DNA of 57,521 nucleotides. It comes from Cryptosporangium minutisporangium (GTDB taxonomy: Bacteria > Actinomycetota > Actinomycetes > Mycobacteriales > Cryptosporangiaceae). Under the pieces are notes generated by a model, which saw nothing but the letters and a program-made list of their open reading frames with translations, had not been told where the DNA came from and did not search any database. The stretch lies in contig NZ_BAAAYN010000062.1 of NCBI RefSeq assembly GCF_039536245.1, positions 1-57,521 of the forward strand, read 5' to 3'. Below, piece by piece: positions 49,053-55,324 of this stretch (positions are counted from its first letter, which is position 1; each line of letters opens with the position of its first letter). Made by a program: the position numbers and the translations under genes.

Positions 49053-49455
49053 GCCGCCGGACCGACCCACTCCGTCGACCGCGGTCTCGGCCGAGGCGAC
49101 CGCGAAGCAACTGGTCGTCCTCGCGGCCGCGATGGCGCTGCTGTGGCTCGTCGTCGGCCGGGACAGCGTCTCGCCCGCGTACGCCTCGGACCGCCCGACG
49201 CAGGCCGAACGCGCCGCCGTGTACCGCGTCGATTGGAAGGCACCCAGCGGCCGGTGGGAGGTGTGGGCCTGGGGGGTGGCCCCCGAGTCGCGGCGGAGCA
49301 TGCTCACCCAGGCCCGCAAACGCTCCTGTATCCGGAGGTCACCTACCCACCGGTGCCGGGTGACGGTCGAGGCCGTGGTGGACAGTGTCTCCGCCGCGCA
49401 CGCCTATCGGCGCTCCCGGTGCGAGGCCGTCGAGGACCCGCCGCCCGGTTGTTAG
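49039..49455 (+). CDS. Small exported or membrane-anchored protein
   Basis: 138 residues from GTG at 49039, which overlaps the acyltransferase stop by 14 nt. One hydrophobic segment (KQLVVLAAAMALLWLVVG) precedes SVSPAYASDRPT, which could be a signal-peptidase site. The outer part has four Cys (SCIRR, HRCRV, SRCEA and the C-terminal Gly-Cys), compatible with two disulfides. No family recognised. It may act on the same envelope target as the acyltransferase. Confidence 0.65.
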   Translation: MPTVEPPDRPTPSTAVSAEATAKQLVVLAAAMALLWLVVGRDSVSPAYASDRPTQAERAAVYRVDWKAPSGRWEVWAWGVAPESRRSMLTQARKRSCIRRSPTHRCRVTVEAVVDSVSAAHAYRRSRCEAVEDPPPGC

Positions 49456-49838
49456 CGCCTAGCCGGTTGGAACAGCTCGATCAGGTTGCCTGCCGGATCG
49501 CCGACGAGGATCTGCCGACCGCCGGGGCCGGACACCGGCTCGCTGCGGAACGACACGCCCGCGCCCTTCAGCCGGTCGATCTCCGCGTCCAGGTCGTCGA
49601 CGACGAGGTGAATGCGGTTCCGGCCCGGGCCGGACGCCTCCGCCGGAGTGGCCCGGGTGCCGGAGCTCGCGGGCCCGGACAGCAGCAGCCGCAGCGGTCC
49701 ACGGACGACGTCGGCGAACGCGGTCGGCGCGGGACTGTCCTTCAGCGTGAAGCCGAGGTGAGCGGTGTAGAAGTCGACGGCGGCCGGGACGTCGTCGACG
49801 ACGTAGCGGACGCTCGCGTACTCCTCCGATGTGGTCAT
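49452..49838 (-). CDS. VOC/glyoxalase-superfamily protein
   Basis: 128 residues, a single VOC unit of two beta-alpha-beta-beta-beta modules: VRYVVDDVPAAVDFYTAHLGF, NRIHLVVDDLDAEIDRLKGAG, then GGRQILVGDPAGNLIELFQP with the late metal-ligand Glu position. The ATG overlaps the stop of the ArsR-fusion gene (ATGA), so it belongs to that operon. It contains no cysteine, which argues against ArsI-type C-As lyase. A resistance or detoxification role is likely but unspecified. Confidence 0.88.
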   Translation of the reverse strand: MTTSEEYASVRYVVDDVPAAVDFYTAHLGFTLKDSPAPTAFADVVRGPLRLLLSGPASSGTRATPAEASGPGRNRIHLVVDDLDAEIDRLKGAGVSFRSEPVSGPGGRQILVGDPAGNLIELFQPARR

Positions 49839-50620
49839 GACACAGCCTCCTTCGGGCTGGTGGTGGTGAGGACCGGCAGGAGGTGCCTCACCCGGGTGTC
49901 GATGTCGGCGGCGGTCCGGGAGAACACGGTGGGACCGCCACCGGAGGGGTCGGCGACGCTCCAGTGCATCCGCCGGGACGCAGCGCCGAACTCCGGGCAG
50001 ACCTCGCGGGCCTTGTCGCAGAGCGTGATCACGAAGTCGAAGCGGCGGCCGGTGAGCGTGTCGAGATGCCGCGGCCGGGCGTCGGCGACGTCGATGCCGT
50101 AGTCGTCCCGCAGCACCCGCACCGCGTCGGGGTGCAGCTGCGGACGTGGTGCGCTCCCGGCGCTGATCACCGTCACCGCCTCGGCGGCGTGCGCCCGGAG
50201 CAGTGCCTCCGCGATCGGGGAGCGCGCGCTGTTGCCCGTGCAGACGAACAACACCGCCGGACGGTCGTCGGGCCCCGGGGGAAGCGGATCCCCCGCCGAC
50301 CCCGACCGGGTCGTCCGCAGGGCCGGGTGCAGCGCGGGGTGCAGGGCCGCTCCGGCGCCGGTGAGCCCGTCGGCGCAGCGGTCGAGGTCCAGGTGGTAGT
50401 AGGTGTCCCGGCCGTCGAAGCTGCTCCGCCCGGCGGTGACCAGGCCTTCGTCGCGCAGGAGTCGCAGGTGGTAGGAGACCAGGTTCTGCGGCTCACCGAC
50501 CCGCGCGACCAGCTCGCGCACCCGCAGGTCGCTGGAGGCCAGCTCGGCCAGTAGCTGCCAGCGCAGCGGATGCCCGGCGAGACGCACGAACGCCGGAACG
50601 GATCGGCTCGACGAGGCCAT
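49835..50620 (-). CDS. ArsR-family regulator fused to arsenate reductase (low-molecular-weight phosphatase fold)
   Basis: 261 residues from ATG at 50620. Residues 8-82 form an ArsR winged helix (LAGHPLRWQLLAELA, LVARVGEPQNLVSYHLRLL, DTYYHLDLDRC). It lacks the classical ELCVCDL metal site, so metalloid sensing must use other Cys such as Cys82. A Pro-rich linker leads to an arsenate reductase domain with P-loop CTGNSARS starting at Cys127, a later Cys pair region (LCDKAREVCPE) and HWSVADP. Such fusions combine sensing with arsenate reduction in actinomycetes. Its own operator lies just upstream and a VOC gene follows in the same operon. Confidence 0.9.
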   Translation of the reverse strand: MASSSRSVPAFVRLAGHPLRWQLLAELASSDLRVRELVARVGEPQNLVSYHLRLLRDEGLVTAGRSSFDGRDTYYHLDLDRCADGLTGAGAALHPALHPALRTTRSGSAGDPLPPGPDDRPAVLFVCTGNSARSPIAEALLRAHAAEAVTVISAGSAPRPQLHPDAVRVLRDDYGIDVADARPRHLDTLTGRRFDFVITLCDKAREVCPEFGAASRRMHWSVADPSGGGPTVFSRTAADIDTRVRHLLPVLTTTSPKEAVS

Positions 50621-50632
50621 ACCCGACGATAC

Positions 50633-50648
50633 ATCAAACTGGCTTGAT
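50633..50648. promoter_or_regulatory. ArsR operator ATCAA-N6-TTGAT
   Basis: A perfect 5-bp inverted repeat with a 6-bp spacer, 12 bp before the ArsR-fusion ATG. This is the textbook arsenic-operon ArsR site and implies autorepression of the two-gene operon. Confidence 0.8.
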
Positions 50649-50805
50649 CTATCACCCATTCACCGAGGCAGTCCCTGCACGGCCGGCTTCCGGGAGCTGA
50701 CCGGCGGTTCGACAGCGCGGCGGGGTGGGCATGGTGGGAACGTCCGCACCGGACTTCGCAACGACCACGCCGCCGCCACGACCACGCAGCCGCCGGGAGA
50801 CCGCC

Positions 50806-52614
50806 ATGCCTCTAGCGATCGAGGACTACGCCGTCATCGGAGACACCCACACCGCCGCGCTGGTCGGCAAGGACGGATCCATCGACTGGCTGTGCGTCCC
50901 CCGCTTCGACTCGGGCGCGATCTTCGCCGCGATTCACGGCACCGAGCAGCACGGCCGCTGGCTGCTCGCCCCGGCCAGCCCGGTCCGCGCGGTCCGGCGG
51001 CGGTACCGCGGCGACACGCTCGTGCTGGAGACCGAGTTCGACACCGACGAGGGCACCGTCCGGGTCATCGACTTCATGCCACCGCGCGGCGAGGCACCGG
51101 ACGTCGTCCGGATCGTGGAAGGCGTGCGGGGCCGCGTGCCGATGCGGATGCACCTCCGGCTGCGCTTCGACTACGGGCGGGTCGTTCCGTGGGTGTACCG
51201 GGAGCAGGGCGACCTGGTCGCCGTCGCCGGGCCGGACGCGGTCTGGTTGCGCACGCCGGTCGAGACGTACGGCGAAGACCTCGCGACCCACGCGGAGTTC
51301 TCGGTCGGCCCCGGCGACCGCGCACCGTTCATCCTGACCTGGCGGCCCTCGCACCTGCCGCCGCCGGAGCCGCTGGACCCGGTCGTCGAGCTGGGCGCCA
51401 CCGAGGGTTACTGGCAGGGCTGGATGTCGGCGTGCACGTACGAGGGCGAGTGGCGCGAGGCCGTCGTCCGCTCGCTGCTGACGCTGAAGGCCCTGACCTA
51501 CGCGCCGACCGGCGGGATCGTCGCCGCGGCGACGACGTCACTGCCGGAGGCGCTCGGCGGGGTCCGCAACTGGGACTACCGGTTCTGCTGGCTGCGCGAC
51601 GCCACGATCACCCTGCAGTCGCTGCTCTACTCCGGATTCCAGGCCGAGGCGCAGGCCTGGCGCAAGTGGCTGCTGCGGGCGATCGCCGGCGACCCGGCGG
51701 AGATGCAGATCATGTACGGGATCGCCGGTGAGCGCCGGCTGACCGAGTACGTCGCCGACTGGCTGCCCGGCTACGACGGCCTCCCGGTGCGGATCGGCAA
51801 CGCCGCCGCCGAGCAGTTCCAGCTCGACGTCTACGGCGAGGTGATGGACGCGCTGCACCAGGGCCGCCGCTCGGCGTTGAAGGCCCACGATCCGGCGTGG
51901 GGCCTGCAGGTGAAGCTGATGGCGTTCGTGGAGGAACACTGGCGGGACCCGGACGAGGGCATCTGGGAGGTCCGCGGCGGCTCGCTGCAGTTCACCCACT
52001 CCAAGCTGATGGCGTGGGTGGCCGCCGACCGCGCGGTCAAGGGCGTGGAGCAGTTCGGCCTGTCCGGCCCGGCCGAGCGGTGGCGCGCGCTGCGGGACGA
52101 GATCCGCGCGGACATCCTCACCCACGGGTACGACGAGAAGCGGCAGACGTTCACCCAGTCGTACGGCTCGACCGAGCTCGACGCGGCGCTGCTGATGGTG
52201 CCGCTCGTCGGTTTCCTGCCCGCCGACGACCCGCGGGTGCGCGGTACCGTCGCCGCGATCGAGCAGGAGCTGCTCGTCGACGGCTTCGTCCAGCGTTACA
52301 CCCAGCCTCCGGAGCCCGGCGTCGACGGTCTGCCCGGCGGCGAAGGGGCCTTCCTGGCCTGCTCGTTCTGGCTCGCCGACAACTACGCGTTCGCCGGGCG
52401 CCACGACGAGGCGCGCGAACTGTTCGAGCGCCTGCTGGCGCTGCGCAACGACGTCGGCCTGCTGTCGGAGGAGTACGACCCGAAGGCTGGGCGGCTGGTC
52501 GGCAACTTCCCGCAGGCGTTCAGCCACGTGCCGCTGATCGACACCGCCCGCAACCTGACGTCGGCCCGCGGTCCCTCCGAGGCACGGCACGAAGAGCACA
52601 ACCGACGGACGTAG
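50806..52614 (+). CDS. Glycoside hydrolase family 15 protein (glucoamylase/trehalase-like)
   Basis: 602 residues from ATG at 50806 (GGGAGA 5 nt upstream); an in-frame upstream ATG at 50725 has no such site. The N-terminal beta-sandwich part (IEDYAVIGDTHTAALVGKDG, IDWLCVPRFDSGAIFAAI) is followed by the (alpha/alpha)6 barrel with RNWDYRFCWLRDATITL, EQFQLDVYGEVMDAL, GEGAFLACSFWLADNYA and LLSEEYD. Actinobacterial homologues of this length include trehalases and glucan hydrolases. No signal peptide is seen, so it probably acts on cytoplasmic trehalose or glycogen-derived glucans. Confidence 0.92.
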   Translation: MPLAIEDYAVIGDTHTAALVGKDGSIDWLCVPRFDSGAIFAAIHGTEQHGRWLLAPASPVRAVRRRYRGDTLVLETEFDTDEGTVRVIDFMPPRGEAPDVVRIVEGVRGRVPMRMHLRLRFDYGRVVPWVYREQGDLVAVAGPDAVWLRTPVETYGEDLATHAEFSVGPGDRAPFILTWRPSHLPPPEPLDPVVELGATEGYWQGWMSACTYEGEWREAVVRSLLTLKALTYAPTGGIVAAATTSLPEALGGVRNWDYRFCWLRDATITLQSLLYSGFQAEAQAWRKWLLRAIAGDPAEMQIMYGIAGERRLTEYVADWLPGYDGLPVRIGNAAAEQFQLDVYGEVMDALHQGRRSALKAHDPAWGLQVKLMAFVEEHWRDPDEGIWEVRGGSLQFTHSKLMAWVAADRAVKGVEQFGLSGPAERWRALRDEIRADILTHGYDEKRQTFTQSYGSTELDAALLMVPLVGFLPADDPRVRGTVAAIEQELLVDGFVQRYTQPPEPGVDGLPGGEGAFLACSFWLADNYAFAGRHDEARELFERLLALRNDVGLLSEEYDPKAGRLVGNFPQAFSHVPLIDTARNLTSARGPSEARHEEHNRRT

Positions 52615-52633
52615 GACTCGGGGTTGGGTTTCG

Positions 52634-52975
52634 CTAGCGGCCCGGGTCCGTGGCGAGCGTGTACACGTGGACGGAGACGGTGCGCCCGTCGGGGCACCGG
52701 GCCGCGGCGAGCACCCGCCGGTACCCGTCCCCCTCGAACTCGTCGAGGCGTTCCCAGTGCTCACCGAGCGAGCGCGCGGTGAAGACGAGCCCCTCGACCT
52801 CCGGCCCGCGCTCGTCCAGGACGATGCCCGGGTACCCCAGGTCGGCTCCCCAGCCCTCTTTGCGGAGGTGCCCCCGGATCGTCGCCGGCTCCCAGGTGCC
52901 GGCGAGATCGGCGAGGACGTGCTCGTTGGGTCGCCCCGGCGCCAGGCTGCCGTACACGAACAGCCGGTCGGTCAT
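52634..52975 (-). CDS. Gamma-glutamylcyclotransferase-like (GGCT/AIG2 fold) protein
   Basis: 113 residues. The FVYGSLAPG glycine loop near the N-terminus and the LDEFEGDGYRR segment supply the two family signatures. Glu81 is the likely general base. The fold releases 5-oxoproline from gamma-glutamyl compounds or acts as a cyclotransferase on amines. It is convergent with the GH15 gene 19 bp away. Confidence 0.88.
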   Translation of the reverse strand: MTDRLFVYGSLAPGRPNEHVLADLAGTWEPATIRGHLRKEGWGADLGYPGIVLDERGPEVEGLVFTARSLGEHWERLDEFEGDGYRRVLAAARCPDGRTVSVHVYTLATDPGR

Positions 52976-53123
52976 GCTGTCGACTCCACCGACCGAGACT
53001 GCATACGACGCAGCCTACGAGAACGCCGATGCCGGCGCGGCCGCTACCGATAACCGTCCGGAACGCATTTTCCGCCGCTGGCGGGCTCGGTAGGAGCGCC
53101 GCAGGGCGCCGCCCACCGCAAGT

Positions 53124-53894
53124 TCATTCGAACAGGTCGCGGTGGGCGCGGCTCCACTCGACCCGCTCGGCCACCTCGTCCAGCACACCCGCGTCCCGCC
53201 AGGCGACCTGCGGTTGTCGTCCCTGGGCGGCGAGCGCGCGGGCACGCCGCCCTACCTGCTCCTGCTGGGTGATGACCTCGTCCACCAGACCCGCGGTCGA
53301 CGACAGCCCGTAGGCCTCGGCAAAGCGTTCCAGCCGTCGACGCCGGTCGGGCGCGGCGGGGTACCGCAACGACTCGCGGCAGAACTGGTCGTCGCGGAAC
53401 GGCGCGACGTACTCCAGCGCGTAGGCGACGTCGTGGACCGGCCGAGCCGGCCAGGCGTAATCCCAGTCGAGGCTGCCGACCGGCTCGCTCCCCCGCCACA
53501 CCAGGTTCCACGGACCGAAGTCGCCGTGGCACACCAGCTCGTCCGGCCCGACGGCACCCGCGCAGGCGGCCCATCCGGCCGTCGCGTCCGGCCGGAAATC
53601 GCGGACCGCGTCGTGGTAGGCCCGCAGCAGCCGAGCCATCGCGCGGAGTCCGGCGTCCTCGACCACCCTCCCCCAACCGTCCGCGCCGGAGTCCCCGTCG
53701 AGGTAGGTCAGGACCTCGCGCCCGTCCGCATCGATGCCGAGCAGCCGCGGCGAGAACGGGAACCCGACGCGCTCCAGGTGCAGCAGGAGCTCGTGCACAC
53801 TCGTCGACCACGGATGCAGTGGCCGCCGCACGGTGTCGCCGATGCGGACGACCCGCCGATGGGGCTCGTCCTGCAGCACCTGCTCGTCGGCCAT
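53124..53894 (-). CDS. Aminoglycoside-phosphotransferase-family kinase (APH/choline-kinase-like)
   Basis: 256 residues from ATG at 53894. The catalytic loop CHGDFGPWNLVW and metal-binding LDWDYAWPARP are intact. The N-lobe is short. Family members phosphorylate antibiotics, choline, sugars or other small molecules; resistance cannot be inferred from the fold. A further helix-rich C-terminal region (LERFAEAYGLSSTAGLVDEV) completes the domain. Confidence 0.85.
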   Translation of the reverse strand: MADEQVLQDEPHRRVVRIGDTVRRPLHPWSTSVHELLLHLERVGFPFSPRLLGIDADGREVLTYLDGDSGADGWGRVVEDAGLRAMARLLRAYHDAVRDFRPDATAGWAACAGAVGPDELVCHGDFGPWNLVWRGSEPVGSLDWDYAWPARPVHDVAYALEYVAPFRDDQFCRESLRYPAAPDRRRRLERFAEAYGLSSTAGLVDEVITQQEQVGRRARALAAQGRQPQVAWRDAGVLDEVAERVEWSRAHRDLFE

Positions 53895-53982
53895 GCCGCG
53901 GAGGCTAGCGCGGCGACCACGAACGTTCCTCGGGTCCGACGCGTCGTGCGGCACAGGTCCCGGCAGCAGGATGGGCTGCTGC

Positions 53983-54026
53983 GCGTGTGCAGTTGTGCAG
54001 GCTGTAGCAGGTCAAATTGCACACGC
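53983..54026. repeat. Long inverted repeat upstream of the APH-like gene
   Basis: Arms GCGTGTGCA and TGCACACGC are perfect over 9 bp and extend to 12 bp with one mismatch, around a loop of about 26 bp. There is no T-run, so it is not a standard terminator. It lies in the 268-bp gap upstream of the APH-like gene and downstream of the SnoaL-like gene; an operator is possible. Confidence 0.4.
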
Positions 54027-54162
54027 ATCGCGCATCGCTTGCGCAGAACCGGACTCTAGGGCTGGTATCGGGCGCTCAGCTTGCTTCCCAACGCACTCCG
54101 CCTCCGACGTCAGCGACCCCGGCGAATGATTGTGATCACCGCACTCGCCGGACGTCGCCCGG

Positions 54163-54543
54163 TCAGCCGAGGAGCTCCTCCGGGCTGGCCGACGACGGGA
54201 ATCCGGTGCTCGCTCCCCACATCTCCGCGAACCGGCCGTCGACGACGCGGAAGATCTCGAACAGCTCGGGCGGCGTGCCCTCCGTGGTCGCGACCCCTTC
54301 GACCGCCGAGCGAACGGCGGCCTTGTCACCGTCGACCAGGATGTCCTGCGCCACCACCCGCATGCCGGGGAACCGAGCGGTGAGCGCGCGCCAGGCGTCC
54401 CGGCCGGCGTCGAATCCGGTAGCGGCGAGCGGATGGCTGACGAAGTCGGGCGTGTGCAGGTCGGCGGCGTCGTCGAACTGGCGGGTGTTGAAGCACTCCT
54501 GCATCCGCCGCACCAGGGTGCTGACGTCTTCGGGTCCGGCCAT
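54163..54543 (-). CDS. SnoaL-like polyketide cyclase / NTF2-fold protein
   Basis: 126 residues. N-terminal helices (DVSTLVRRMQECFNTRQFDD), ADLHTPDFVSHPLAATGFDA and late strands (LFEIFRVVDGRFAEMWG) match stand-alone SnoaL-like proteins, which bind small hydrophobic molecules. It is divergent from a TetR gene with a direct-repeat operator candidate in the gap, so it is the likely regulated target. Confidence 0.87.
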   Translation of the reverse strand: MAGPEDVSTLVRRMQECFNTRQFDDAADLHTPDFVSHPLAATGFDAGRDAWRALTARFPGMRVVAQDILVDGDKAAVRSAVEGVATTEGTPPELFEIFRVVDGRFAEMWGASTGFPSSASPEELLG

Positions 54544-54584
54544 CGGCGTCTCCTCTCCTCGGGCTGGGACCGCGCGGCAGTAAG

Positions 54585-54636
54585 CGGTGCGCCGCCCCGG
54601 TTAGGCCTCAGCGTAGCCGGTGCGCCGCCCCGGTTA
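54585..54636. promoter_or_regulatory. Two 19-bp direct repeats, candidate TetR operator
   Basis: CGGTGCGCCGCCCCGGTTA occurs at 54585-54603 and 54618-54636, 33 bp apart (about three helical turns), between the divergent SnoaL-like and tetR genes. The second copy runs into a -10-like TATGCT (54635-54640). Confidence 0.6.
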
Positions 54637-54649
54637 TGCTCGAACCACG

Positions 54650-55240
54650 ATGTCCACGCCACCAGCCGTCCCCGGCAGCGACCGCGAGCTGCGCGCCGAC
54701 GCGCGTCGCAACCGGGAGCGCGTGCTGCGCACCGCGCAGCAGTTGTTCGCGACGGAGGGCCTGGGAGTGTCGCTGGACGAGATCGCCCGCCGTGCGGGCG
54801 TCGGCCCCGGCACAGTGCACCGGCACTTCCCGGCCAAGGAGGCCCTGTATCTCGCCGTCGCGACCGACATGCTGCAGGCGCTGGTGGCCGAGGCGGAAGC
54901 ACTCGTCGCCGGCGACGATCCCGCCGCGCTCTTCTCGCTGCTGTCCCGGATGATCACCACGGGCGCGGAGAACGCGGCGGTCAAGAGCGCGCTGACGGCG
55001 GCCGAGTTCGACTTGCGCACCGCCGCCCCGGACCTCGCGGCAGCGCTCACGCGTCACGTCGCGGACCTGCTGGAGCGCTCCCGCGCAGCCGGCTCCGTGC
55101 GCCCGGACGCCACTGCCGACGAGGTGATGGCGCTCGTCGCCGGAGCGTTCGCCGCGATCCGGCACGCCGGCGCCGAGACCAGCCGCGAGCGCTCGGCGCA
55201 CCTCGCCCAGCTCATCCTGGACGGCCTGCGGCCGCGGTGA
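54650..55240 (+). CDS. TetR-family transcriptional regulator
   Basis: 196 residues from ATG at 54650; TATGCT 9 nt upstream suggests a leaderless or near-leaderless transcript. The DNA-binding part is canonical (NRERVLRTAQQLFATEGL, VSLDEIARRAGVGPGTVHRHF, PAKEALYLAV). The ligand domain is helical and belongs to the common SbtR-like actinobacterial branch. It lies divergent from a SnoaL-like gene, with direct repeats covering the shared promoter region. Confidence 0.9.
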   Translation: MSTPPAVPGSDRELRADARRNRERVLRTAQQLFATEGLGVSLDEIARRAGVGPGTVHRHFPAKEALYLAVATDMLQALVAEAEALVAGDDPAALFSLLSRMITTGAENAAVKSALTAAEFDLRTAAPDLAAALTRHVADLLERSRAAGSVRPDATADEVMALVAGAFAAIRHAGAETSRERSAHLAQLILDGLRPR

Positions 55241-55324
55241 GCAACCCGCCGAAAAGAGTAAGCCGCACCGGAGCCGCAACCGACGGAACCCCGTCTCGCA
55301 CCCTGGCCGCGATCAGATGGCGGC

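Noticed and set aside
49452-49838. VOC gene as an ArsI C-As lyase
   Set aside because: ArsI needs vicinal cysteines for arsenic binding; this protein has none.
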